Below are positions 1 through 6,117 of a stretch of 32,541 nt of DNA, piece after piece. Location: positions 1 through 32,541 of the forward strand of contig JAWKTB010000010.1 of assembly GCA_041402005.1 (NCBI GenBank), given 5' to 3'. Origin of the DNA: JAJRXR01 sp041402005 (lineage in GTDB: Bacteria; Planctomycetota; Phycisphaerae; Phycisphaerales; UBA1924). Numbering within the stretch: position 1 is the first letter of the stretch; every line of letters starts with the position of its first letter. Under the pieces are notes generated by a model, which was given only the letters and a program-made list of their open reading frames with translations, made no database searches and had not been told where the DNA came from. Both the position numbers and the translations under genes were made by a program.

Positions 1-468
1 CGCATCGACACGGCCAAGGGCGAGGTCACCTGGGCGAGTGGCGGACACCCGCCGGCGTTTCTCCGGGGCGTCGACGGCACGATCCGCGAGCTGGGCTCGA
101 CCGCCTTCGTCCTGGGCGCCTGCTCGGAGGACGATTTCGACGCCGAGCAGCAGACCTGCGTGTTCGCCCCGGGCGACTCACTCGTCGCGTACACCGACGG
201 CGCCAGTGAGGCTCGCAATCCCTCGGGCAAGATGCTCCGGATCATGGGACTTCGCGGGATGGTCGCCGCCGAGGGGCGCGTGCCCGGCGGCGCGTGGCCC
301 GAGCGGATCCTGGACATGGTCTCCGCCCACCGGGGCGGCCTGCCCATCGAGGATGACACCCTGGTGATCGAGATCTACCGCCCGGTCGGGGGCGTCGCGA
401 GCCGGGCGCCCCAGGCGGCGGGCGCGTCGGACGCCGAACTCGAGCCCGAGGGCGCGGTCAGTCCTTGA
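1..468 (+). CDS. PP2C-type serine phosphatase (SpoIIE/RsbU family), C-terminal part
   Basis: The window opens inside this gene; frame 1 is open from base 1 to the stop at 466-468, giving about 155 residues. The sequence shows the late motifs of SpoIIE/RsbU-type serine/threonine phosphatases: GGHPPAFL near residue 15, GDSLVAYTDGASEARN near residue 58, and DDTLVIEIYRP near residue 118. The Asp of YTDG and the Asp pair of DDTLV are the metal-binding acidic residues in this family. Family members dephosphorylate anti-sigma-factor antagonists or similar partner-switch proteins, and are often fused to an N-terminal sensor or receiver domain; here the N-terminus lies outside the window, so the input signal is unknown. 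The last 25 residues are an Ala/Glu/Pro-rich tail. The 3' end overlaps the convergent MazG-like gene by 11 bases. Confidence 0.85.
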   Translation, partial: RIDTAKGEVTWASGGHPPAFLRGVDGTIRELGSTAFVLGACSEDDFDAEQQTCVFAPGDSLVAYTDGASEARNPSGKMLRIMGLRGMVAAEGRVPGGAWPERILDMVSAHRGGLPIEDDTLVIEIYRPVGGVASRAPQAAGASDAELEPEGAVSP

Positions 469-781
469 CCCCCTCGACGCGGGTCGGATCGGTGTACTTG
501 GTCAGGGCATCCGCCAGGTCCACGGCGTTGATGTTCGCCAGGGTCGCCAGCCAGGCGAGCACGTCGGCGAACTCCTCGGCGAGGTTCGCACGCTCGGCGT
601 CGGTGGGGGGCTTGGCGGGGCGGTTGTTGGCGGCCAGGGCGGTCGCCAGCTCGCCGAACTCCTCCGCGAGGTAGAGGAACGTCCCCCCCGTCCCCCGGGC
701 GGAATCGGTCGCGAAGTACCGGCGCCGGATCAGCTCCTGGAAGGCCCGGACGGTGAGGTCGGCGTGGTCTGGGGTGGGCAT
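458..781 (-). CDS. MazG-like nucleotide pyrophosphohydrolase
   Basis: A 107-residue protein. It has the all-helical MazG/dUTPase-like signature: AEEFGELATAL (an E-E-x-x-E motif) near residue 41, followed by NLAEEFADVLAWLATLA with the E-x-x-D pair near residue 73. These acidic residues bind Mg2+ in the family, which hydrolyses NTPs or related nucleotides to the monophosphate and pyrophosphate, often as a house-cleaning activity. The length fits a single-domain MazG-like protein rather than the two-domain MazG. The ATG at 781 has no Shine-Dalgarno sequence, but TACCAT lies 6 bases upstream, suggesting a leaderless transcript. It is divergent from rpsL across a 112-base gap and its stop overlaps the convergent phosphatase gene. 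The substrate cannot be read from the sequence. Confidence 0.8.
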   Translation of the reverse strand: MPTPDHADLTVRAFQELIRRRYFATDSARGTGGTFLYLAEEFGELATALAANNRPAKPPTDAERANLAEEFADVLAWLATLANINAVDLADALTKYTDPTRVEGVKD

Positions 782-787
782 GGGCGG

Positions 788-793
788 ATGGTA
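788..793 (-). promoter_or_regulatory. Candidate -10 box (TACCAT) for a leaderless MazG-like mRNA
   Basis: On the minus strand TACCAT matches TANNNT and ends 6 bases before the ATG at 781. No Shine-Dalgarno sequence is present. The transcript would start at or next to the start codon. No convincing -35 element is seen. Confidence 0.35.
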
Positions 794-811
794 TCGCGAT
801 GCGAGCGGGGG

Positions 812-839
812 TTGTCCGGGGGCGGTCGGGGGCTAGTAT
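812..839 (+). promoter_or_regulatory. Candidate sigma-70 promoter for rpsL
   Basis: TTGTCC (812-817) and TAGTAT (834-839) are 16 bases apart, each matching 4 of 6 consensus positions, in an otherwise very GC-rich stretch. Transcription would start near 846, leaving a leader of about 48 bases before the rpsL ATG at 894. Confidence 0.45.
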
Positions 840-893
840 TCGGGCCCTGCCCGGAGGTCCGGAAGCGGGGCGTGAGACCAGCTCGGGAAGCCC

Positions 894-1265
894 ATGCCGA
901 CGATCAACCAGCTCATCCGCAAGCCCAGGCGTACCCCCAAGGCCAAGTCCAAGGTCCGCGACCTGGACAACTGCCCGCAGCGGCGCGGCGTCTGCCTGAG
1001 CGTGCGCACCACCACGCCCAAGAAGCCCAACTCCGCCCTCCGCAAGATCGCCCGCGTGCGACTGAGCAACGGCAAGGAAGTCACCGCCTACATCGGCGGC
1101 GAGGGGCACAACCTCCAGGAGCACTCGATCGTCCTCGTCAGAGGCGGACGTGTCCGCGACCTCCCGGGTGTTCGATATCACATCGTCCGCGGCTCCCTGG
1201 ACACGCTCGGCGTGGACGGGCGCAAGCAGGGACGCTCGAAGTACGGCGCCAAGCGAGGGAAGTAG
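894..1265 (+). CDS. rpsL: 30S ribosomal protein S12
   Basis: A full-length 123-residue S12, matching the family along its length: MPTINQLIRKPR at the N-terminus, TTTPKKPNSALRK at 40-51, YIGGEGHNLQEHS at 66-78 and a final SKYGAKRGK. S12 sits at the decoding centre of the 30S subunit and affects tRNA selection accuracy. Lys43 of the PKKPN loop is kept, but residue 88 in RGGRVRDLPG is Arg (codon CGC at 1155-1157) where most bacteria have Lys; that substitution is a classic streptomycin-resistance change. The gene starts a short str-like cluster, followed by tRNA-Tyr and rpsG. The start is fixed by the alignment; the upstream GGGAAG is a weak ribosome binding site. Confidence 0.98.
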   Translation: MPTINQLIRKPRRTPKAKSKVRDLDNCPQRRGVCLSVRTTTPKKPNSALRKIARVRLSNGKEVTAYIGGEGHNLQEHSIVLVRGGRVRDLPGVRYHIVRGSLDTLGVDGRKQGRSKYGAKRGK

Positions 1266-1280
1266 CAGCGGGGAACTCAG

Positions 1281-1303
1281 GCCGCCCCGTTGTTCGGGGC
1301 GGC
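1281..1303 (+). other. 9-bp GC hairpin overlapping the 5' acceptor strand of tRNA-Tyr
   Basis: GCCGCCCCG (1281-1289) and CGGGGCGGC (1295-1303) pair perfectly around a TTGTT loop. The right arm includes all seven bases of the tRNA 5' acceptor strand (1296-1302), so this hairpin and the folded tRNA exclude each other in the rpsL-tRNA-rpsG precursor. There is no U-tract, so it is not a standard intrinsic terminator. Confidence 0.6.
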
Positions 1304-1378
1304 TGGGCATTGGCGAGCCCAAGGGACTGTAAATCCCCCGCACTGAGTGCTGAGCAGGTTCAAATCCTGCCCGCCCCA
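1296..1378 (+). tRNA. tRNA-Tyr (GUA)
   Basis: An 83-base class II tRNA can be folded by hand. Acceptor GGGGCGG (1296-1302) pairs with CCGCCCC (1371-1377), discriminator A at 1378. The D stem is GGGC/GCCC (1305-1308, 1317-1320). The anticodon loop CTGTAAA (1327-1333) gives anticodon GTA at 1329-1331. The long variable arm has the stem GCAC/GTGC (1340-1343, 1347-1350). The T arm is GCAGG-TTCAAAT-CCTGC (1354-1370). CCA is not encoded: the bases after the discriminator are CTT, so a nucleotidyltransferase must add it. The gene lies between rpsL and rpsG, 30 bases after the rpsL stop and 98 bases before rpsG, and is probably released from their common transcript. Confidence 0.93.
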
Positions 1379-1476
1379 CTTGGATGACACTGGCAAGTAA
1401 TCCCGCGGCGTCAGCCACGTCGGCGGGGTGAACAGACGGGCGCGACACCGCGCCGGATGAGCCGAAGGAGCATGGC

Positions 1477-1974
1477 ATGTCTGGTCGTATCACCGCATCG
1501 CAAACCCAGCTCCGCCCGGACCCGAAGCACGGCGACAAGGTCCTGGCGAAGTTCACCAACTGCATCATGTACGACGGCAAGAAGACCGCCGCCCAGCGCG
1601 TGGTCTACGACGCCCTCGACGAGATCGACAAGAAGCTCGCCGCCATCGGCGAGGTCGAGAACAAGCCCAAGGACGGGATGGACGTCTTCCGGCGCGCCGT
1701 CGAGAACGTCAAGCCGTACGTCGAGGTCCGCTCCAAGCGCATCGGCGGCGCCAACTACCAGGTGCCCCTGCCCGTCAAGAGCAACCGCCAGCAGTCGCTG
1801 GCCTTCCGCTGGATCATCCAGGCGTGCCGGGGTGAGAAGGGGCGTCCGATGCACCAGAAGCTGGCGGACGAGCTGCTGGCGGCCAGCCGCGGCGAGGGCA
1901 AGGCGATGATGACCCGCGAGCAGACGCACCGCATGGCGGAGGCGAACAAGGCGTTCGCGCACTTCGCGAAGTAG
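1477..1974 (+). CDS. rpsG: 30S ribosomal protein S7
   Basis: A 165-residue S7, slightly longer than the usual ~156 residues. Recognisable blocks are FTNCIMYDGKKTAAQRVVYD at 26-45, DVFRRAVENVKPYVEVRSKR near 69-88, GGANYQVPLPV near 90, and the C-terminal EQTHRMAEANKAFAHFAK. S7 binds the 3' major domain of 16S rRNA, nucleates 30S head assembly and lines the tRNA exit site. The start follows AAGGAG (1465-1470) by 6 bases; a nearer ATG at 1472 is out of frame. The residues around 53-66 (KKLAAIGEVENKPKDG) are a longer loop than in E. coli. The gene is followed directly by a terminator, so fusA and tuf are not part of this unit. Confidence 0.97.
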   Translation: MSGRITASQTQLRPDPKHGDKVLAKFTNCIMYDGKKTAAQRVVYDALDEIDKKLAAIGEVENKPKDGMDVFRRAVENVKPYVEVRSKRIGGANYQVPLPVKSNRQQSLAFRWIIQACRGEKGRPMHQKLADELLAASRGEGKAMMTREQTHRMAEANKAFAHFAK

Positions 1975-2007
1975 GCATTGGGGATTGGGCAATAGGCATT
2001 CGGAAGA

Positions 2008-2030
2008 GGGGCTCCGGTGGAGCCCCTTTT
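2008..2030 (+). terminator. Intrinsic terminator after rpsG
   Basis: GGGGCTCC (2008-2015) pairs with GGAGCCCC (2019-2026) around GGT and is followed by TTTT (2027-2030). It lies 34 bases after the rpsG stop and touches the stop codon of the convergent acetyltransferase gene. The stretch between rpsG and the hairpin (1975-2000) contains the near-repeats AGGCATT and GGGATTGGGCAAT. Confidence 0.85.
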
Positions 2031-2701
2031 CATTGCGCCCGCTTGGGGCGGTGGCTGGTGATGTCCCATTCACTGGCGAGGACGCCCCAGCCGAGGCGGT
2101 CGGTGACGCCGAGGCCCGGGACGTAGTAGTCCTGACGCTGCATCACCTCGCGGGTGAGGGCGAGCTTCTCGGGGACGCGTGCCGAGGCCTTGTTGTCGGC
2201 GGAGCAGAAGATCCGGACGCGGTTGAAGCCGAGCCCACCGGCGGACTGCGGGGCGAGCAGCTTCGAGATCCAGTGCGCCATCGCCTCGGTGCAGTAGCCC
2301 CGGCGTTGGCGGTCGGCGCGGATCCAGTACCCCGTCTCGACGCAGGCGGCGTCGCGCCGGATGTCGTGGAACCCAGTCCCGCCGACGAAGAGGCCGGTGT
2401 CGCGTTCGAAGATGCCCACGCCGATGCCCTCACTCGGCAGGGGCTTGGTCAGGCGGTTGATCCGCGTCGCGACGTACTCCATCGTCGAGGCGAGGGTGTA
2501 GTGGTCGGTCCGGGCCCAGGGCATCCAGGGCAGGAGCGCCTCGCGCGAGGCCACGATCGCCTCGAACATCATCGGCGGGTCTTCGAGCGTGAAGGGACGC
2601 ACGAGCAGGCGGGGCGTCTCGACGTGCAGGTCGAGGGGCGTCGGCTCGGTCCAGGCGAAGCCCTCGTTGGGGTGGTGGGCTTCGGATTGGCAGCGGGTCA
2701 T
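2030..2701 (-). CDS. GNAT N-acetyltransferase (RimJ/RimL type)
   Basis: A 223-residue protein with the RimJ/RimL-like GNAT layout: VETPRLLVRPFTLEDPPMMF near 28-47 (strand 1 and first helix), GIFERDTGLFVGGTGFHDI near 94-112, the acetyl-CoA-binding stretch RADRQRRGYCTEAMAHWI near 126-143 (Q/R-x-x-G-x-G/A-like), and FNRVRIFCSADNKASARVPEK near 160. Proteins of this type acetylate ribosomal protein N-termini, other proteins or small amines; the substrate is not evident. The ATG at 2701 is chosen because upstream sequence belongs to the divergent ThiF gene; AGGGG about 7 bases upstream can act as ribosome binding site. Only 27 bases separate the two divergent starts. Confidence 0.8.
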   Translation of the reverse strand: MTRCQSEAHHPNEGFAWTEPTPLDLHVETPRLLVRPFTLEDPPMMFEAIVASREALLPWMPWARTDHYTLASTMEYVATRINRLTKPLPSEGIGVGIFERDTGLFVGGTGFHDIRRDAACVETGYWIRADRQRRGYCTEAMAHWISKLLAPQSAGGLGFNRVRIFCSADNKASARVPEKLALTREVMQRQDYYVPGLGVTDRLGWGVLASEWDITSHRPKRAQ

Positions 2702-2702
2702 G

Positions 2703-2714
2703 AGGGGATCCCCT
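2703..2714. promoter_or_regulatory. 12-bp perfect palindrome between divergent starts
   Basis: AGGGGATCCCCT is a perfect palindrome within the 27 bases separating the acetyltransferase ATG (minus strand) and the ThiF-like GTG. It covers the putative ribosome binding site of the acetyltransferase gene and lies next to the candidate -10 of the ThiF gene. A regulator-binding role is possible but unproven. Confidence 0.3.
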
Positions 2715-2717
2715 GAA

Positions 2718-2723
2718 TACGAT
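2718..2723 (+). promoter_or_regulatory. Candidate -10 box (TACGAT) for a leaderless ThiF-like mRNA
   Basis: TACGAT matches TANNNT and ends 5 bases before the GTG at 2729, which has no Shine-Dalgarno sequence. Transcription would begin at about the start codon. Confidence 0.35.
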
Positions 2724-2728
2724 CCGTC

Positions 2729-3805
2729 GTGCGGGACGACGACCCACTGTATCGCTATCACCGCCAGACGCTGCTCGAGGGCTTCGGCATCGATGGGCAG
2801 CGCCGCCTGGGCGAGGGGCATGCGCTGGTCGTCGGGGTGGGCGCCCTGGGCTCGCCCGCGGCGGACCTGCTCGTGCGATCGGGCGTCGGGCGCGTGACGC
2901 TCGTCGACCGCGACGTCGTCGAGGTCACAAACCTCCAGCGCCAAACCCTCTTCGACGAGTCGGACGCGAGGGGCGGGCGGGCGAAGGCGGAGGCGGCCCG
3001 CCGGCGCCTGGGCTCGATCAACTCACAGGTCCGGGTCGAGGGCGTCGTCGCGGACGTTTCGGCGAGGACCGGCGAGGCGTTGATCCTGGACGGCCCCCTC
3101 GGGCGCGCGGGCGTGGTCGTGGACGGCACGGACAACTTCGAGACGCGATTCCTGCTCAACGACGTGAGCGTGAAGCACGGGATCCCGTATGTCTACGCCG
3201 GGGCGGTCGGCACGCGGGCGATGAGCGCGACGTTCCGCCCGCCCGAGACCGCCTGCCTGCGATGCCTCTTCGACGCGCCAATCGCGGGGACGGGAGAGAC
3301 GTGCGACAGCGTGGGCGTGCTGGCGCCCGTCGCGGCGATGGTGGGGGCCTACCAGGCGGTCGAGGCGATCAAGATACTTCTCGGACGTACGGACCTCTCG
3401 AACCCATCGCTCCTGAGTTTCGACCCGTGGCTCGGGCGGAGGACGCGGATCGACCTGTCGGACGCGAAACGGGCGGACTGTCCGTGCTGCGGCGAGCGTC
3501 GTTTCGAGTTCCTCGCCGGAGCCCGGGGCGGGCGGACGACCTCGATGTGCGGGCAGGGCGCGGTCCAGGTCTCGCCTGGGGACGACATCGGCGAGGTCGA
3601 TCTGGGCGCGGTTCTCAAACGTTTGTCGATCCACGGGGCCTTCGCGCTCGAAGAGGGCGTCGTCAGGGGCGCGCTGAGCGCCGAGAGCGGTGACGACGGC
3701 GGGCCTGTGCGTCTGACCGTCTTCCAGGATGGACGCGCGATCGTCCATGGCACGACCGAGGCGGCGCGCGCCCGGGGCGTGTACGCCAAGTACGTCGGTG
3801 GTTAG
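2729..3805 (+). CDS. ThiF/MoeB/HesA-family E1-like adenylyltransferase
   Basis: A 358-residue E1-like enzyme that should adenylate the C-terminal Gly-Gly of a small ubiquitin-fold sulfur carrier (ThiS or MoaD type) for thiamine or molybdopterin synthesis. Seen: the start pattern YRYHRQTLLEGFG at 8-20, the nucleotide-binding GVGALGSPAADLL near 36-48, LVDRDVVEVTNLQRQTLF near 58-75 with the Arg that contacts ATP, DGTDNFETRFLLND near 132-145, and zinc pairs CLRC near 174-177 and CPCC near 250. The Cys in GETCDSVGVLAP is at the position used by ThiF/MoeB enzymes for thioester or acyl-disulfide chemistry. The last ~90 residues form an extra domain ending in LTVFQDGRAIVHGTTE. No thi or moa gene lies nearby, so the pathway is unresolved. 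The GTG start is preferred because it gives the family's N-terminus. Confidence 0.85.
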   Translation: MRDDDPLYRYHRQTLLEGFGIDGQRRLGEGHALVVGVGALGSPAADLLVRSGVGRVTLVDRDVVEVTNLQRQTLFDESDARGGRAKAEAARRRLGSINSQVRVEGVVADVSARTGEALILDGPLGRAGVVVDGTDNFETRFLLNDVSVKHGIPYVYAGAVGTRAMSATFRPPETACLRCLFDAPIAGTGETCDSVGVLAPVAAMVGAYQAVEAIKILLGRTDLSNPSLLSFDPWLGRRTRIDLSDAKRADCPCCGERRFEFLAGARGGRTTSMCGQGAVQVSPGDDIGEVDLGAVLKRLSIHGAFALEEGVVRGALSAESGDDGGPVRLTVFQDGRAIVHGTTEAARARGVYAKYVGG

Positions 3806-3838
3806 ACCGGGGACCGACTTGGAGCAAGGAGGCCCCCG

Positions 3839-4369
3839 GTGGGCGAGCTGTCAGAGGTCATCTGGGCGAATGCGGTCCGCACGTGCGAGATCGGCAAGGC
3901 GCTGGCGCGGGACATCCCGATCGAGAACTTCGCACGCTTGCCCATGGGCGAGGGCGGGCCGATCTTCATGAACCATCCGGCTTTCGTCTATGGGCATTTG
4001 TCCCTGTACCCGGCCCGCGTGCTGAAGATGGCGGGCCTCAACCCGCAGCTCGCCGCGGTTCCCTACTGGTACGAGGAGGTGTTCGGCTCGGGCACGATCT
4101 GCCGCGACGATCCCTTCGCCGAGATCTACCCCGACAAGAACGAGATCATGGGCCAGTTCGACCGGAGCCTGGGGGTGACGGCGGACCTGGTCCGCCAGCT
4201 GCCCGACGAGATCATGGAGGAGACGCACACGATGAGCCCGGAGTTCGGCTCGATGCTGCTATCGTTGGGCGCCGCGGCGGAGTACCTTCTCAACAACCAC
4301 CCCATGTTCCACCTCGGTCAGGTCAGCGCGTGGCGACGCTGCATGGGCCTCGAGGCGGCGCAGTGGTGA
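3839..4369 (+). CDS. DinB-fold protein, first of a tandem pair
   Basis: A 176-residue protein resembling DinB/YfiT-type four-helix-bundle proteins, which often carry a three-His metal site and in some cases act as thiol transferases. Visible: NHPAFVYGHLSLYPARVLKMAG at about 45-66, giving two His residues, and HLGQVSAWRR near 158-167, giving another His, the usual spacing for a DinB-like triad. The start is GTG at 3839, preceded 6 bases upstream by a good AAGGAGG (3826-3832). It follows the ThiF-like gene by 33 bases and precedes a paralog by 16 bases, so the three are probably cotranscribed. The substrate is not known; the fold call rests on the His pattern and length. Confidence 0.7.
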   Translation: MGELSEVIWANAVRTCEIGKALARDIPIENFARLPMGEGGPIFMNHPAFVYGHLSLYPARVLKMAGLNPQLAAVPYWYEEVFGSGTICRDDPFAEIYPDKNEIMGQFDRSLGVTADLVRQLPDEIMEETHTMSPEFGSMLLSLGAAAEYLLNNHPMFHLGQVSAWRRCMGLEAAQW

Positions 4370-4385
4370 CGGACGGGAGTGATCC

Positions 4386-4916
4386 ATGGGATACATGTCG
4401 GAGCTGATCGGCGCGTGCGGGCAGCGGTCCATCGGGATCGCCGCCATGATGAACAAGGGCGTCACGCCCGAGATGTTCGCCCGACTGCCGACGAAGGACG
4501 GCAAGCCGGTCCAGACGAATCACCCCGCGTTCGTGTACGGGCACCTGTCGATCTACCCGGCGCGCCTCCTGGAGATGGCGGGCGAGGACCCGTCGGCGGT
4601 GGCGCTGCCTGAGGAGCAGCTCGCTCTGTTCACGCCCAAGGCCGAGTGCCTCGACGACCCGGAGGGGACGATCTACCCGCCGATGCCGGACGTCATGCAG
4701 CGGTTCATGGACGGGTACACCAAGGCGCTCCAGCGATTCGGGGAGTGGGACGACGCGAAGCTCGCGGGGCCACACCAGGGCGCGGAGGCGTACCAGAAGC
4801 TGGCGCCGACGCTGGGCATCGCCGCGACCTTCTTCCTCACCACGCACATGGCGATGCACCTGGGCCAGGTGAGCGCGTGGCGGCGCTTCATGGGGCTGGG
4901 GTCGGTCTTCGGGTGA
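4386..4916 (+). CDS. DinB-fold protein, second of a tandem pair
   Basis: Also 176 residues and clearly paralogous to the gene just upstream: both share HPAFVYGHLS-[LI]-YPAR-[VL]-L-x-MAG near residue 45 and HLGQVSAWRR-x-MGL near the C-terminus, while the middle is only loosely similar. The conserved His residues (two in the first block, one in the second) fit the DinB-like metal site. It probably arose by tandem duplication followed by divergence; the two proteins may form a heterodimer, which is only inference. The ATG at 4386 is preceded by GGGAG about 8 bases upstream. A 22-bp inverted repeat starts 9 bases after its stop. Confidence 0.7.
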   Translation: MGYMSELIGACGQRSIGIAAMMNKGVTPEMFARLPTKDGKPVQTNHPAFVYGHLSIYPARLLEMAGEDPSAVALPEEQLALFTPKAECLDDPEGTIYPPMPDVMQRFMDGYTKALQRFGEWDDAKLAGPHQGAEAYQKLAPTLGIAATFFLTTHMAMHLGQVSAWRRFMGLGSVFG

Positions 4917-4925
4917 GGGTCGAAT

Positions 4926-4990
4926 CCCAGCCGCGAGCGTGAGCTCGCGAGTGGTTCGATGGACGTCTCGAGCTCACGCTCGCGGCTGGG
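4926..4990. repeat. 22-bp perfect inverted repeat between convergent genes
   Basis: Arms 4926-4947 and 4969-4990 are perfect reverse complements, with a 21-base loop. The arm begins CCCAGCCGCGAGCGTGAGC. It fills the gap between the stop of the second DinB-like gene and the stop (4992) of the convergent MBL-fold gene. Similar 'AGCCGCGAGCG' palindromes are, to my recollection, dispersed in planctomycete genomes. It may serve as a bidirectional transcription end; no U-tract is present. Confidence 0.8.
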
Positions 4991-4991
4991 T

Positions 4992-5654
4992 TCAGAGCGG
5001 GCGCACGAAGGGGTTGGATCGCTTCTCACGCCCGATCGTCGTTTCCGGGCCGTGACCGGGCAGCACTCGCGTCTCGTCAGGAAGCGTGTACAGCCTGGTG
5101 CGGATCGAGTCGGCGAGCGTTCTCTGATCCGCGTTCGGGAAGTCGGTCCGTCCGATCGAGCCGGCGAACAGGGCGTCGCCGACGATCGCGACCCCCGAGG
5201 GCTCGTGGTAGAGCGTGATCCCGCCCGGCGAGTGCCCGGGTGTATGAAGGACCGCCCAGCGATCGCCGGCCAGTTCGAGTGTCTCGGCGTCGTGCAGGAG
5301 GCGGGTCGCGCTCGGCCCGACGACGGGGAAGCCCATCGCGGCCGACAGGTTCAGTTCCGGCTCGGCGAGCCAGCGTGACTCACTCTCATGCACCCAGATC
5401 GGCACGCCCGGGAACGCGCGGCGAACGTCGAACAGCCCCGCGATGTGGTCCGCGTGGCAGTGCGTCAGCACGACCGCCTCGGGCGCCAGCCCGAGCTCAC
5501 GCACGCGTTTGACCATGGCGCCGGGCGTGAATCCGGCGTCCGCGATCCAGCAGCTCGCCGGGGCGTCCGGGGTCTCCTCGCGACGAACCACGTAGCAGTT
5601 CGTCTGGACCGGGCCGAGGGTGAAGACCTCGATGATCGGGGCGTGATTTGGCAT
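4992..5654 (-). CDS. MBL-fold metallo-hydrolase (glyoxalase II-like)
   Basis: A 220-residue metallo-beta-lactamase-fold protein. The metal-binding motif THCHADHIAG (H-x-H-x-D-H) is near residue 60, preceded by GPVQTNCYVV, a typical N-terminal strand of the glyoxalase II-like subgroup. Further ligands are the His of HTPGHSPGG near residue 138, the Asp of VGDALFAGSIGRTD near residue 160, and the His of LPGHGPETTIGRE near residue 200. This pattern (GD-x-LF-x-GS-x-GRTD and GHGP-x-T) is shared with hydroxyacylglutathione hydrolase-like and related thioesterases or persulfide dioxygenases; the exact substrate is not determinable. The ATG at 5654 gives the family's N-terminus. The gene is divergent from the cupin gene. 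Confidence 0.85.
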   Translation of the reverse strand: MPNHAPIIEVFTLGPVQTNCYVVRREETPDAPASCWIADAGFTPGAMVKRVRELGLAPEAVVLTHCHADHIAGLFDVRRAFPGVPIWVHESESRWLAEPELNLSAAMGFPVVGPSATRLLHDAETLELAGDRWAVLHTPGHSPGGITLYHEPSGVAIVGDALFAGSIGRTDFPNADQRTLADSIRTRLYTLPDETRVLPGHGPETTIGREKRSNPFVRPL

Positions 5655-5687
5655 TTCTGGCGGCGCCACTCGGGCAGGAGGGACCCG

Positions 5688-5693
5688 TACAAT
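5688..5693 (+). promoter_or_regulatory. Candidate -10 element (TACAAT) upstream of the cupin gene
   Basis: TACAAT matches 5 of 6 bases of the consensus and stands 37 bases before the cupin ATG. No good -35 is visible at the expected distance. Confidence 0.4.
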
Positions 5694-5729
5694 GTGGGCG
5701 GGGGCAAGATAGCCGATCGGAGGGCGCCC

Positions 5730-6107
5730 ATGCGTGGCCTGATCCGCAACATCGACCAGACGCCACGCAAGGGCGTGGAGATGGAAGGCGTCGAGGGCGC
5801 CTCGATGGCGATCATGGTGGGGCGTGCCGACGGGGCGCCGCACTTCTCGCTCCGCCAGTTCCAGGTCGAGCCGGGCGGGCACACGCCGCGTCACCAGCAC
5901 GACTACGAGCACGAGGTCTATGTCGTCTCCGGCTCGGGCACGGTCCTGCTCAACGGCGAGGAGAACCCGATCCGGGGCGGCGACGTCGTTTTCGTTCCGG
6001 CGAACCACGAGCACCAGTTCCGGGCTTCGGGCGGGGGCGAGCCCCTCCGGTTCCTGTGCGCCGTTCCGGTCGAGCAGAACTGCGGCGGCCCGGTCCCGGG
6101 AAGCTGA
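5730..6107 (+). CDS. Small cupin-domain protein
   Basis: A 125-residue single-domain cupin. Motif 1 is seen as GGHTPRHQHDYEHEVYVVSGSG (about 50-71), with His/His/Glu metal ligands, and motif 2 as GDVVFVPANHEHQFRASG (about 88-105), with the third His. Such small cupins bind a metal and act as dioxygenases, isomerases, or ligand sensors; nothing here fixes the activity. The ATG at 5730 follows GGAGG (5719-5723) by 6 bases. It is followed after 10 bases by the helical-repeat membrane protein and is probably cotranscribed with it. Confidence 0.85.
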   Translation: MRGLIRNIDQTPRKGVEMEGVEGASMAIMVGRADGAPHFSLRQFQVEPGGHTPRHQHDYEHEVYVVSGSGTVLLNGEENPIRGGDVVFVPANHEHQFRASGGGEPLRFLCAVPVEQNCGGPVPGS

Positions 6108-6117
6108 TCGAGGTGAG

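Noticed and set aside
1281..1303. Intrinsic terminator between rpsL and rpsG
   Set aside because: Good stem but no U-tract, and the right arm is part of the tRNA-Tyr acceptor stem.
2702..2944. Longer start for the acetyltransferase gene, up to 2944
   Set aside because: The extension lies inside the ThiF-like gene and has no family similarity; ATG 2701 gives a normal N-terminus.
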